From: CAYLYM01 sp964387645
GTDB taxonomy: Bacteria; Calditrichota; Calditrichia; RBG-13-44-9
Assembly: GCA_964387645.1 (NCBI GenBank)
Contig: CAYLYM010000023.1
Coordinates: 1 to 37,698 of the forward strand
Direction: 5' to 3'
DNA length: 37,698 nucleotides
The translations under genes were made by a program, and so were the position numbers. Shown here one piece after another: positions 8,197 to 17,430 of the stretch. The notes beneath the pieces were generated by a model. It made no database searches, was not told the DNA's origin, and saw only the letters and a program-made list of their open reading frames with translations. Every line of letters begins with the position of its first letter. The first letter of the stretch is position 1.

Positions 8197-9164
8197 ATTT
8201 TTTCCTCCGATAAAGTTGGTGTTTGAACACCTTTGTGTTTATAAAAAATAAAAAATAAACCTCCAATCAGACTCATAATTGTAGGTATAGCAATAACCAT
8301 GAAGGAAAGAGATAAAGCCTGAGAAGGTTGGATCGCCTGTCTTTTTAGTAAAAGCACATATCCAGCATCGCGCACACCTACACCGTTTATAGAGGGTAGC
8401 AAGCTAAAAATAAAAATAATGGGAACCAGAAGGAAAAAGTATCCTAAAGAAACATCGAGTGAAAGGCTTTTTGCCAGAACGAAATTCATGAAGATATGCG
8501 AAATTTGCGAAAGGAGTGAAAATATGTAACCCCCTAAAAGTATCTTTTTTCGATATCGGAAAAAGTGTAGCGTATCGAAAACTTTTAGGAGCTTGTCTCC
8601 GATGTCATAGAAAGTAATTAAGGAAATTATTCCATTCAATCTTCGGTAAAGACGTCGACTCATTACTAAAGCAAAAAAAATGACTATCATGAATCCAAGA
8701 AATATGGTATAGTACAGAATTTTTAAACTACGGAAATATCCCAGTACCCAAATGAGCGAAATACTAGCTAAAGAAAGCGTGGCAAATAAACCAAGCACCC
8801 TTTCCAATAAAACTGTACCAATACTTCCGGCTTTATCCTTGCAATATCGGCTAAGATAATAAGCCCTGCTTAAATCACCTCCGATACTGGTTGGGAGGAA
8901 ATTATTAAAAAAAAGACCAATAAAATAAAATATAAAAAGCCGAGAATATTCCACTTTTATTCCATATGTGCTGGTTAACAATTTCCAACGTGCGGTAAGA
9001 AATATCAATGAGATAGTGAAAATACCTAGGGCAAGAATAATATGGCTAATCTCGATACCACGTAAGATGATGAGAATTTTTTTTACATCAGCAATGTAAA
9101 TCAAGTAAGCCAACAATCCAATGCTAATAACAATTCTGACAATGTTTATCAAAACTTTCTTCAT
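8193..9164 (-). CDS. Lysylphosphatidylglycerol synthase TM-region (flippase-like) membrane protein
   Basis: This is an integral membrane protein of about 323 residues with some seven or eight hydrophobic helices. It resembles the LPG_synthase_TM (UPF0104, AglD/MprF N-terminal) family. Supporting segments are FFNNFLPTSIGGDLSRAYYLSR and the late LLPSINGVGVRDAGYVLLL, both characteristic of the family. Members are found next to glycosyltransferases and are thought to move lipids or act in envelope glycan assembly. The start is unsure: I use the ATG at 9164, where the hydrophobic part begins, but a GTG at 9206 is also in frame and would overlap the DUF2723 gene end. Neither has a clear ribosome site, so translation is probably coupled. 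Confidence 0.8.
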   Translation of the reverse strand: MKKVLINIVRIVISIGLLAYLIYIADVKKILIILRGIEISHIILALGIFTISLIFLTARWKLLTSTYGIKVEYSRLFIFYFIGLFFNNFLPTSIGGDLSRAYYLSRYCKDKAGSIGTVLLERVLGLFATLSLASISLIWVLGYFRSLKILYYTIFLGFMIVIFFALVMSRRLYRRLNGIISLITFYDIGDKLLKVFDTLHFFRYRKKILLGGYIFSLLSQISHIFMNFVLAKSLSLDVSLGYFFLLVPIIFIFSLLPSINGVGVRDAGYVLLLKRQAIQPSQALSLSFMVIAIPTIMSLIGGLFFIFYKHKGVQTPTLSEEKI

Positions 9165-9189
9165 AACAAGATGGGAATTACCAGAAACC

Positions 9190-11835
9190 TTATTTTTCTG
9201 TTTCACTTGAATTGGTTAGTAGCTTTTTATATTCCATAAGTTTTTGTTTGGCTGTTTGATCATTGGGATTGAGTGCAATCCAGGCTTCTAAAAATTCTAT
9301 TGCTTTTTTATAATTTTTTTGCTTTGCATATATATCAATCAACAATCCTTTAGCGCGAAGATTATTGCTATCTTGCTCGAGTATATTTTCGAAAATTCTT
9401 TGAGCTTTAACATAGTTTTTTAATCGTAGTAAAACTTCACCAATTAATTCAAGCTCTCTGGGTGAGTAATCTCCGGCGTTTAAATCATCGGGATCAATTA
9501 AAGAAGCGTAAATTTGATAAGCATTTGCCCAAGCACGAATTTGGGGATTTGTGTAAGGAATAACATCTGGTGGAATAACTTCATTCATACGCTGCATGAC
9601 TTCTCTGATTTTTACAGTATCCTGATTAGTAGCATAATAACTGCACAATTGAATAAAGGCTGACCGATAATTTTGCAATAGTGAAATAATATTAGGATTG
9701 TAATATACATCTGGATTGTTCAAATTGCGATATTTGTATTTATTCATCAGATTATCGTAAAGTATATCAGGATCTATGGGGCGATTGGGTACAGTAGTAA
9801 TTTTAAATGTTAAACCATCCATGCGGAGATATTTCTGCAAACCATCTAACATATTATCTCGTGAACAAGTTACAGCAAAATACATGGGTTTTCTAAATTT
9901 ATTGGTGTGGAGTGTATTCAAAATCATCCAATCCTGCACTCTTAAGAATCGTCCAAAAATTTTGGGACCCAGGCTGAAGACAATTTTAGGATTTTCTGGA
10001 ATCTCACTCAAATCAATATTTTCAGATTCAACTGCAAGGTCTTTGAGATAGACTTTTCTGGGCACATCAATTTCAATTGTTTTTCTCTTATTCCATTCTA
10101 TAACCCTAATATTTTTAATTTGGGTGTCAGTGAGCGAAATCGGTACTTTAGGCTCTTTATGTTTGAGCTGATAGATGTACCAATTGGTGTTTAATAAACT
10201 TAAATTAGCTACTCGAACATCAGTACGGATATTTTCAACTTCTTGTAGGTACCATAGTGGGAAAGTATCGTTGTCGCCATTGGTATAGAGGATGGCATTA
10301 GGTTCGCAAGTGATGAGCATGTTATAAGAATAATCCCAGGCCACATAATTTCCACTACGATCGTGGCTATGATAGTTTTTGGTTAATACCTGAATTGGTG
10401 AAATGAAGAACAATAATGCAGCGGCAAAAACCGGAATGACGTTTTTTAATGAGCTTTTTTCAGTAAGTTTTGTAAACCACTCGAGAACAGCTGCTGCGCC
10501 AATTCCAATCCAGATCGAATATGCAAAAAATGAGCCTACGTAGCTATAATCCCGTTCACGGGGTTGTGGATCTGGCTGGTTAAGATAAAGAACTATTGCC
10601 AGTCCTGTCATAAAAAATAGAACAAATACAGCCAAAGCATACTTCCAGTCTCTGCGAAAATGGTAGTAAGCACCAATGAGTCCAAGTAAAAATGGTATCC
10701 CAAAAAATTTACCAACTTTAACATTTCCCATGCGGTTGTTTTCACCTAGAAAATTCCACAAAAAGTACCGTATATACATTTTTTTTATCTGATAATTCCA
10801 GAAAAAGTCCCAGGTGCTTTTATATTTTTTTCGGTTAGCAGATTGTGCAAGTGCCTGAGTACGATCGAAAGTGTGTTCACCATATTGTTCACGTTCCAGA
10901 TAACTAATAAAAGCTTCAATTGTTTCAGGGTTATTTTCATCAATATTAGGATCCAGGTTGGAACGGATGTAAATTGTTAGATAGGTTGAATAGCCCAGGA
11001 TAATTAAAAGTACAGATGTAATTAGTAAGGCAACTACGTTTCTTTGATTACTTACAGCCCAGGCCAGGAAAAAGACCAGTGCAACTATTACCAGAAGCAA
11101 TCCGAAAAATCCACCAATGGCGGCGATTTTGGGTATTCCCTGAACTGTCACAGGGTAAACTAACCCTGTGAGTACGAATCCGATGAGAACTAAATAGATA
11201 AAAGTTTGCCTGTTTACAGGGAATTTTTTATAGTAAATAATCATAAATACCATCGGCAAGGCCAGAACATTAAGCAAATGTACACCGATTGCTAAGCCAA
11301 TCAGATACATTATGACAAGTAGGTATCGCTCGTTACCAACCTGATCAGAATGTTCACTCCAATACATGATGAGCCATACCACCAGTGAGGTGAATAGCAT
11401 TGAAGGTGCATAAACTTCAGCTTCTACAGCATTGAACCAGAAACTAGTGGTGAATGCAAAAGTTAATGAACCGATTAAACCACCAAGATAGGGAAGATAT
11501 TGCAAGAATCCTTCTTTTGGATATCTTAAGAATTGTCTGATCATAATAACAATAATCAGGTAAAGAAAAGTAACAGTAAAAGCGCTGGACAAAGTGGATA
11601 TGAAATTAACCCTTTTTGCAATGTCTGCAAATATTGGAAGGAGGGTGAACAATCTTCCAATAATAAGATAAAGCGGTGCGCCTGGTGGGTGAGGCACTGA
11701 AAATTTGTATGAGCAAGCGATAAATTCGCCACAATCCCAAAAAGACAAAGTTGGAGCAATAGTTAAAAAATAAACAACGAAGCTGAATAAAAAAACAACA
11801 ACCACAAAGATACGGTTTAATTTTGAGTTATTCAT
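9190..11835 (-). CDS. DUF2723 family GT-C-like membrane glycosyltransferase with C-terminal TPR
   Basis: This large membrane protein of 881 residues belongs to the DUF2723 family, related to GT-C protein O-mannosyltransferases. The first luminal loop carries FWDCGEFIACSYKFSVPHPP, including the acidic residues expected for catalysis. About ten further membrane helices follow. Family blocks QPDPQPRERDYSYVGSFF and NGDNDTFPLWYLQEVENIRT are clear. The last roughly 130 residues form TPR-like helices (LKNYVKAQRIFENIL, QKNYKKAIEFLEAWI). The ATG at 11835 has GAGGAG about 11 bases upstream. GT-C enzymes use polyprenyl-phosphate sugars, so the DPM1-like enzyme at 4068-4799 may supply the donor. The acceptor is unknown; a protein or a lipid-linked glycan is possible. 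Confidence 0.88.
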   Translation of the reverse strand: MNNSKLNRIFVVVVFLFSFVVYFLTIAPTLSFWDCGEFIACSYKFSVPHPPGAPLYLIIGRLFTLLPIFADIAKRVNFISTLSSAFTVTFLYLIIVIMIRQFLRYPKEGFLQYLPYLGGLIGSLTFAFTTSFWFNAVEAEVYAPSMLFTSLVVWLIMYWSEHSDQVGNERYLLVIMYLIGLAIGVHLLNVLALPMVFMIIYYKKFPVNRQTFIYLVLIGFVLTGLVYPVTVQGIPKIAAIGGFFGLLLVIVALVFFLAWAVSNQRNVVALLITSVLLIILGYSTYLTIYIRSNLDPNIDENNPETIEAFISYLEREQYGEHTFDRTQALAQSANRKKYKSTWDFFWNYQIKKMYIRYFLWNFLGENNRMGNVKVGKFFGIPFLLGLIGAYYHFRRDWKYALAVFVLFFMTGLAIVLYLNQPDPQPRERDYSYVGSFFAYSIWIGIGAAAVLEWFTKLTEKSSLKNVIPVFAAALLFFISPIQVLTKNYHSHDRSGNYVAWDYSYNMLITCEPNAILYTNGDNDTFPLWYLQEVENIRTDVRVANLSLLNTNWYIYQLKHKEPKVPISLTDTQIKNIRVIEWNKRKTIEIDVPRKVYLKDLAVESENIDLSEIPENPKIVFSLGPKIFGRFLRVQDWMILNTLHTNKFRKPMYFAVTCSRDNMLDGLQKYLRMDGLTFKITTVPNRPIDPDILYDNLMNKYKYRNLNNPDVYYNPNIISLLQNYRSAFIQLCSYYATNQDTVKIREVMQRMNEVIPPDVIPYTNPQIRAWANAYQIYASLIDPDDLNAGDYSPRELELIGEVLLRLKNYVKAQRIFENILEQDSNNLRAKGLLIDIYAKQKNYKKAIEFLEAWIALNPNDQTAKQKLMEYKKLLTNSSETEK

Positions 11836-11855
11836 TCGTTGGTTCACTCCTCTAA

Positions 11856-12953
11856 TTAATTTGGTTCAGCAATTTTTCTTAATAAACCACTTGTTCTTTT
11901 TAAATCTGAAAATCTTTTTCTGTTCCGTATAAAATATTCCCATACGATACTACCTGGATAAATATATTTAAATATCTGTTGATCGCCCACTTTTCTTTTT
12001 GATTGTACTTCTTTTCTTTTACTTCGCAAAAGAGTGATATGACTACCGAGCCACAAATACGCCTGAACTATAGCCCATGCGTTCGCTGTTTTTCCTTGTA
12101 CTAATTCATTAAAAAAAGCTATGCTATCCAAAAAAAACCTAACAAACAAAATTCTTAATAAATTAATACCAGAGAGATTTTTAACCAAAAGAAAAATATT
12201 GTTACGAAAATTCCAGTACATTTTCCGGGGATGATTAACAGAAAGCGTACCGCCGCCTTTATGGTAAATACGAGAATGACTAATAAATTTAATTTTCCAA
12301 TTAAGAAGGTGAAAGCGCCAACATAGGTCTATTTCCTCCATGTGGAGAGTAAAATCTTCATCCAGATTTCCGGCTTCTTTTAAGATAGATTTTCTTAAAA
12401 AAAGACAGGCTCCACTGGCCCAGAACAAATAGATATCATCGTCATATTGGCCATGGTCTTTTTCTAATGTTTTAAATATTCTACCGCGAAGAAAAGGGTA
12501 TCCGAATCGATCAATAAATCCCCCTGCTGCGCCAGCATATTCAAATTTGTCGGGATGGTCCATTTCCAGAATTTTAGGTTGGCATGCGCCTAATTGGCTA
12601 TCGTTCTGAAAAGCCTCAACAACAGGTTCAATAAATCCTGGATCCACAACAACGTCATTATTTATAAGGCATATTATCTCACCTTGCGCATATCGAAAGC
12701 CCTCATTATTGCCCTTTGCAAACATGTAATTTTTCGGATTCTGCACAATTTTTACTTCGGGAAAATTTTTGCGAGTGAACTCAATACTATCGTCCGTGGA
12801 AGCGTTGTCCACTAAAATGATCTCAATAGGTGAATAAGTGACTTTTATTAGCGATTTAAATAATCCTTCTAAATAATTACGACCATTATAATTGACAGTA
12901 ATAAGCGAAACCAGAGGATTGCTTGAAGGATTATTTTTTAATGTATAGACCAT
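11856..12953 (-). CDS. GT2 glycosyltransferase, rhamnosyltransferase-like
   Basis: This is a 365-residue family 2 glycosyltransferase. The GT-A fold motifs are visible: SLITVNYNGRNYL, LVDNASTDDSIEF, LINNDVVVDPGF in the metal-binding position, and the late HMEEIDLCWR motif that is typical of rhamnosyl- and related transferases. A basic, partly hydrophobic tail may sit at the membrane. AGGAAT lies about 9 bases before the ATG. It is the first gene of a minus-strand group with the DUF2723 protein, the flippase-like protein and the DUF4837 lipoprotein, with only 20 bases to the next start. It is transcribed divergently from rlmN. Donor and acceptor are not predictable. Confidence 0.88.
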   Translation of the reverse strand: MVYTLKNNPSSNPLVSLITVNYNGRNYLEGLFKSLIKVTYSPIEIILVDNASTDDSIEFTRKNFPEVKIVQNPKNYMFAKGNNEGFRYAQGEIICLINNDVVVDPGFIEPVVEAFQNDSQLGACQPKILEMDHPDKFEYAGAAGGFIDRFGYPFLRGRIFKTLEKDHGQYDDDIYLFWASGACLFLRKSILKEAGNLDEDFTLHMEEIDLCWRFHLLNWKIKFISHSRIYHKGGGTLSVNHPRKMYWNFRNNIFLLVKNLSGINLLRILFVRFFLDSIAFFNELVQGKTANAWAIVQAYLWLGSHITLLRSKRKEVQSKRKVGDQQIFKYIYPGSIVWEYFIRNRKRFSDLKRTSGLLRKIAEPN

Positions 12954-13253
12954 CTATGAAGTATTCCTGAATTCAAAGAAATTTTAAACACGCATATATA
13001 TTTATAAAATAAATGGCTCAAATTTCAGTAAATTTTGAAATTAAATCAAGAATAAAAAATTTGACCGAAAAAAGATAATTGCAGATTGGCTTTACTGAAG
13101 AAGATATAATTTATGGTTTCTGTTAATATTTATGAATAAATAAAATGGATTAAATGTAAAAGAAAAATCAAATTTTAAATTTGAAAATTGATTCTGATTT
13201 GCCCGTGGCGTTAATATTCACTAACTTTTAAAAAAGTTTTGAAGGTAGAGATA
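12954..13253. other. Divergent intergenic region between the GT2 gene and rlmN
   Basis: About 300 AT-rich bases lie between two divergent genes and must hold both promoters. I see no gene or stable hairpin here. A TATAAT-like box is present near 13112, but no -35 box sits at proper spacing, so I do not call a promoter. Confidence 0.5.
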
Positions 13254-14333
13254 ATGGTGTCGGAAAAGAGAACCATTGAAGATATTCAAAAGAAGTCCTT
13301 AATCGGCTTGACCGTATCGCAAATTACCGAAAGACTGAAATTTTTAGGTGAACCAGCGTTCAGATCCAGACAAATATACAAATGGATTCATCATCATAAT
13401 GTGGATTCTTTTGACGAAATGACCAACCTACCGAAGTCTTTAAGAAATGTACTGGCAGATAAGTTTATTCTGAAGACTTTTAAGCTCGAAAAGAGAGAAG
13501 TTGCCTCAGATGGTACGGAAAAATTTCTATGGAGATTAGTCGATGGTCGAAGAATTGAAAGCGTGTTGATTCCTGATACTCGCCGTATTACTATTTGTAT
13601 TTCTTCGCAGGTCGGATGTGCCCTTAGATGTACATTTTGTGCAACTGGTACTATGGGATTTGTCCGTAATTTAACTTCTGGTGAAATCGTTGAACAGGTT
13701 TTGCAAATCCAAAAATTAACTCCTCACAAAATAACTAATGTGGTATTTATGGGAATGGGTGAACCATTTTTAAATTATTCCAGAGCTGTCCAGGCCAGTA
13801 AAATCATAGGAGATCCTGAAGGTGTAGCTATTGCTTACAAAAAGATTACTTTTTCTACCAGTGGTATAGTTCCAAAAATCTATCAGTTTACAGATGATGA
13901 TCTCCCATTCAGTCTGGCTATTTCATTGCACGCACCCAATCAAGAGTTGCGGGAGAAAATAATGCCTATCGCTAAAAAATTTTCATTCGATGAATTGATG
14001 GAAAGTGTTCGCTACTATACGCAGTCAAAAAAGAGGAATCGCATTACTTTTGAATATGTGTTGTTACATGGTGTGAATGATTCACTATCGGATATGAAAC
14101 AGTTAATCGGCGTTTTATCGCAAATTCGGTGTAAATTAAATCTTATTCCTTGTAACAAGAATTATTTAGGGTATAATTCGCCGCCCCCTGAACATCTGGA
14201 TAAAATTATTTCACTTTTAATGAAAGCTCAATTTCCGGTTACTATACGTAAAAATAGGGGAGAAGATATTACTGCGGCTTGTGGTCAATTAGCTGTAAAT
14301 GTGGACGAAAAAGTGGTCTATATTAAGAATTAG
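13254..14333 (+). CDS. rlmN: 23S rRNA (adenine-C2)-methyltransferase, dual-specificity
   Basis: RlmN is a radical SAM enzyme that methylates C2 of A2503 in 23S rRNA and usually also A37 of some tRNAs. The 359-residue protein has the radical SAM triad as CALRCTFC (C122, C126, C129), the GMGEPFLNY SAM-binding motif, SLHAPNQELREKIMPI, and a C-terminal AACGQL cysteine (about 343) that forms the transient methyl-carrier adduct with its partner. I use the ATG at 13254, preceded by a GAAGGTAGAG ribosome site; an in-frame TTG at 13239 is less likely. The gene stands alone and converges with the DUF58 gene, 34 bases apart. Confidence 0.97.
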   Translation: MVSEKRTIEDIQKKSLIGLTVSQITERLKFLGEPAFRSRQIYKWIHHHNVDSFDEMTNLPKSLRNVLADKFILKTFKLEKREVASDGTEKFLWRLVDGRRIESVLIPDTRRITICISSQVGCALRCTFCATGTMGFVRNLTSGEIVEQVLQIQKLTPHKITNVVFMGMGEPFLNYSRAVQASKIIGDPEGVAIAYKKITFSTSGIVPKIYQFTDDDLPFSLAISLHAPNQELREKIMPIAKKFSFDELMESVRYYTQSKKRNRITFEYVLLHGVNDSLSDMKQLIGVLSQIRCKLNLIPCNKNYLGYNSPPPEHLDKIISLLMKAQFPVTIRKNRGEDITAACGQLAVNVDEKVVYIKN

Positions 14334-14367
14334 AATCGAATGGAATTATTCTTGTAATAGCTTTATA

Positions 14368-15279
14368 TTAAAACAATTTTTTTCTCTTCAATAGATATCG
14401 TATTAGAGCTCTATCAAACGGTTCATTCGTGAGAATATTATGAAAATCAATTTGGAAGTTTAAACATTCTCGCTGTAACTTATTATAAAATTTTTCTATT
14501 TTTTGGCGGTATATCTCCCCTAGAAAATAAGGTTGTGTTTTAATTTTCTCGCCGGTTTCCAGATCAACAAAAATTGTGTCATCTCTAAAATTGAAATACA
14601 GGTCATTTGGATCCATTATGTTGAACACAATGATTTCATGTTTATAGTGTCGGAAATGTTTAAGTCCTTGCAGAATTGCATCTGGTTCTTCATAGAGAAA
14701 TTCAGTAAAAAGAATAATTAAGCCACGTCTTTTGATCTTTTCTGCCAAAATGTGTAATGTTTTACTGACATTTGTTCTCTTCTGAAATACTTGAATTTCT
14801 GATAATGTTCTAAGGATTTGTCGCAAATAGTTCAAAGAAGATTTCGGAGGTAAAAATTGTTGAATCTGGTCGGAAAAGGTTATCAACCCTACAGCATCAC
14901 GTTGTTTGATGAACAAATAAGCAAATGCCGCGGCCAGATATTTTGCATATTCAATTTTACTAATTTTGTTACTGGCATACTTCATCGATCCCGAAATATC
15001 TAAAAGCAAATAAGCTTTTAAATTTGTTTCCTCCTCATATTGTTTAATGTAAAACCGCCCAGTCCGACCATAAATTTTCCAATCTAGATCCTTTATATTA
15101 TCTCCTGGCATATATTGCCGATGCTCACTGAACTCAATACTGAACCCATGGTAAGGACTTTTATGAAGACCAACTAGAAATCCCTCCACTATTAATCGGG
15201 CAATAATATCCAAGCTTTTCAAAGACGAGACCACTTCCGGACGGAGATACTGTAATATATTTTTTGAGGAACGTTCCAT
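14368..15279 (-). CDS. DUF58 domain protein with VWA-like fold
   Basis: This 303-residue protein is of the DUF58 family. It shows the family core FSEHRQYMPGDNIKDLDWKI followed by the von Willebrand A metal-site motif DISGSMKY. Further VWA-type segments follow (LITFSDQ, RGLIILFTEFL). Such genes usually sit beside a MoxR-type AAA ATPase and other VWA genes in a chaperone-like module. No moxR is seen on either side here, so it is either isolated or its partners are elsewhere. No ribosome site is obvious before the ATG. It is divergent from trxB with about 150 bases between the two starts. Confidence 0.85.
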   Translation of the reverse strand: MERSSKNILQYLRPEVVSSLKSLDIIARLIVEGFLVGLHKSPYHGFSIEFSEHRQYMPGDNIKDLDWKIYGRTGRFYIKQYEEETNLKAYLLLDISGSMKYASNKISKIEYAKYLAAAFAYLFIKQRDAVGLITFSDQIQQFLPPKSSLNYLRQILRTLSEIQVFQKRTNVSKTLHILAEKIKRRGLIILFTEFLYEEPDAILQGLKHFRHYKHEIIVFNIMDPNDLYFNFRDDTIFVDLETGEKIKTQPYFLGEIYRQKIEKFYNKLQRECLNFQIDFHNILTNEPFDRALIRYLLKRKKLF

Positions 15280-15430
15280 GATATTTAAATGTTTTCAGAA
15301 TCATTAAATTATATAATAAAGTAAGAAATTATTTTCACTTCTGGAAATCTTTTTTATCTTAAAATGTAACTTTGAATAAATAATTATCATCAAAAAACCG
15401 ATATTAAAAAATAAATAATAGGAGATGTAA

Positions 15431-16381
15431 ATGGCAGAAAAAAAACATTATCGTGTAATTATCATTGGATCTGGAGCTGCAGGACTGACAGCAGCTTTGT
15501 ACACTGCCCGAGCAAACTTGAAGCCTCTTGTCATAGAAGGACTACAACCAGGAGGCCAGTTAACCATAACTACAGAAGTTGAGAACTTTCCAGGTTTTCC
15601 AGAAGGTATTATGGGACCGGAGCTAATGGACCGAATGCATAAACAGGCTGAAAAGTTTGGTACAGAATTCTTTTATGGAACTGTGACTAAGGTCAATTTG
15701 CAAAAGCGTCCCTTTGAATTAAATGTTGAAGGCCAAGTTTTAACCTGCGATGCACTTATTATTGCATCAGGTGCTAAAGCAAGATTACTGGGTCTGGAGT
15801 CGGAAAAGCGTTTGATGGGACATGGAGTATCGGCTTGCGCAACCTGTGATGGTTTCTTTTTTAAAGGTAAAAATATTGTAGTTGTGGGCGGTGGTGATTC
15901 GGCTATAGAGGAGGCAACTTTTTTAACGAATTTTGCTTCGAAAGTTACCATAATCCATCGTCGTGACAAGTTGCGTGCTTCTCCAATTATGCAGGAGAAA
16001 GCCTTTAAGAACCCCAAAATTGAATTTTTGTGGAATAAGATTGTTACTGAAATTCTGGGTGATGCAGAAAAAGGTGTAGAAGCAGTTCGTCTAAAAGACA
16101 CTGTCACAGGAGAAGAAAGTGTTTTCAAAACTCAGGGCGTATTCCTGGCCATTGGTCATGTACCCAATACAAGTATTTTCGAAGGACAATTGGAATTGGA
16201 TGAGAGGGGTTATCTGATTACACAGGGCAAGAGTTCACAGACTAACTTACCAGGAGTATTTGCCGCTGGTGATGTCCAAGATCCTGTTTATAGGCAGGCG
16301 ATTACCGCCGCAGGTTCTGGATGTATGGCAGCACTGGATGCCCAGAGGTATTTGGAAGAACTGGAATTTTCAAAAAAATAA
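15431..16381 (+). CDS. trxB: Thioredoxin-disulfide reductase
   Basis: This flavoenzyme of 316 residues reduces thioredoxin with NADPH. It has the FAD motif GSGAAG (13-18), the redox-active CATC (136-139), the NADPH motif GGGDSAIEEA with the HRRDKLRAS block, and the C-terminal FAD segment GVFAAGDVQDP. AGGAG precedes the ATG by about 7 bases. It is a single-gene unit that ends in a rho-independent terminator. HRRDKLRA argues for a genuine NADPH-dependent enzyme rather than a ferredoxin/flavodoxin NADP reductase. The length and the CATC motif make the assignment firm. Confidence 0.96.
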   Translation: MAEKKHYRVIIIGSGAAGLTAALYTARANLKPLVIEGLQPGGQLTITTEVENFPGFPEGIMGPELMDRMHKQAEKFGTEFFYGTVTKVNLQKRPFELNVEGQVLTCDALIIASGAKARLLGLESEKRLMGHGVSACATCDGFFFKGKNIVVVGGGDSAIEEATFLTNFASKVTIIHRRDKLRASPIMQEKAFKNPKIEFLWNKIVTEILGDAEKGVEAVRLKDTVTGEESVFKTQGVFLAIGHVPNTSIFEGQLELDERGYLITQGKSSQTNLPGVFAAGDVQDPVYRQAITAAGSGCMAALDAQRYLEELEFSKK

Positions 16382-16405
16382 AATATATTTAAACATTGAA
16401 ACCTT

Positions 16406-16453
16406 AGGCACAGGTAATATTTCATTTAACACCTGTGCCTTTTGTTTTTTCGA
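16406..16453 (+). terminator. Rho-independent terminator after trxB
   Basis: A 10-bp perfect stem AGGCACAGGT/ACCTGTGCCT (16406-16415 with 16431-16440) encloses a 15-base loop and is followed by a T-rich tract TTTTGTTTTTT. It lies 24 bases after the trxB stop. Confidence 0.9.
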
Positions 16454-16472
16454 AATTTTAAATTTCCTCCTC

Positions 16473-16652
16473 CTATGATTGAATGATCTTTTCGTGAGTA
16501 GAAGATCTGGACTTCTGTGATTTAGAGAAGATTAGTTTACCATCTACCCTAAGTTAAAAAACACCATCGGATTTAATTGATTCTGGTTTTGAACCGAATT
16601 CTTTTTCAATTGTCTGTGCTAAACTGGCAACTTGCGAATAGTGTAGTTTCAT
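16473..16652 (-). pseudogene. Decayed SelW/Rdx-family (SelT/SelW/SelH-like) gene
   Basis: On the minus strand a 60-codon frame starts ATG at 16652 (MKLHYSQVASLAQTIEKEFG...) and ends at TAG 16473-16475. It is interrupted by an in-frame TAA at codon 33. The reading on both sides fits the Rdx/SelW family closely: residues SLAQTIEKEFGSKPESI, then DGVF, the stop, then RVDGKLIFSKSQ and a THEKIIQS tail. The stop occupies the place of an acidic residue in the usual VFEVRVDGK block, so a GAA-to-TAA change would explain it. The CxxC or CxxU redox loop, expected between MKLHY and SLAQ, is missing about seven codons. The assignment rests on remembered family patterns, not on a search. Confidence 0.6.
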
Positions 16653-17430
16653 TCAACTTAATATTTGATGGAAATATTTTCTGGCATAGTTTCTTCTATT
16701 TTTATTTTATTCCTTGTTAACAATATCTATTATATTGAGGTATACTTTAAATTTAATTTATTTAAATTTAAACAGGAATTTTACATACACAGCTAATCAG
16801 AAGTTGTTTGATGGCAAAAATGTTTCTGAAATGATTATTTTTAAATAAAAGTCTTTGGTAAAATTCACAATTTTATTTTTAAAAAAATTTTAAGATTAAA
16901 TTATGTTCGAAAAAATATATTGTTTTAAGTACTTAATTCATTATATTCTTTTTAAGAATTGTAGTAGGCTGAATTGATGCGGCAAAAAGTTCTTAAAATT
17001 AGTAATGATTCATCAAATTAACCTTTTTCAGAATGTGCAAATTACTGATTTGGATCTAACATGTGCGGCATTGTTAAAATAATATTAGCTTGTTTAATAA
17101 GAATGTTTTTCTTCACAGGTCTTTGAATATATTTTGTAACTATAAATACTAAGCTATTTTTCAATACTCTAAGTTGGATAACTTATTAAATGTTCTATAA
17201 TATTTGCCAGCGGTATAATTGAGATAGAAGAAGATAGGTTGTTTACTTCCAGTTTGTTAAAGATAAAAATGGAAAATAATGAGTTTCATTCCAGGGTATT
17301 TTATCCGGGAAGTGATACAGTAAATTGGTGAGAATCCTCAATTTTTTATAAATTTTATAGATAATAGTTAATTTAACTTTTATAATTGCTGTTTTAATTG
17401 GTAAAGTTAGAAAATTGAGAATTTTATATT
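16653..17430. other. Long AT-rich non-coding region upstream of topA
   Basis: This stretch has no intact gene that I can support. It contains a duplicated AT-only motif TTTAAATTTAA (16746-16756 and 16761-16771) and a 49-codon open stretch (17182-17331, plus strand) that reads like protein but lacks a start. The last 100 bases must carry the topA promoter and leader; GAGAA lies about 9 bases before the topA ATG. Confidence 0.45.

Noticed and set aside
16746..16772. Duplicated TTTAAATTTAA motif
   Set aside because: AT-only, low complexity and self-complementary; expected by chance in a region this AT-rich. No evidence for a protein site or an origin.
17061..17129. ATG frame starting MCGIV, like the N-terminus of class II glutamine amidotransferases
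   Set aside because: Only the first five residues fit. The frame ends after 22 codons and the rest has no resemblance to GlmS, PurF or AsnB.
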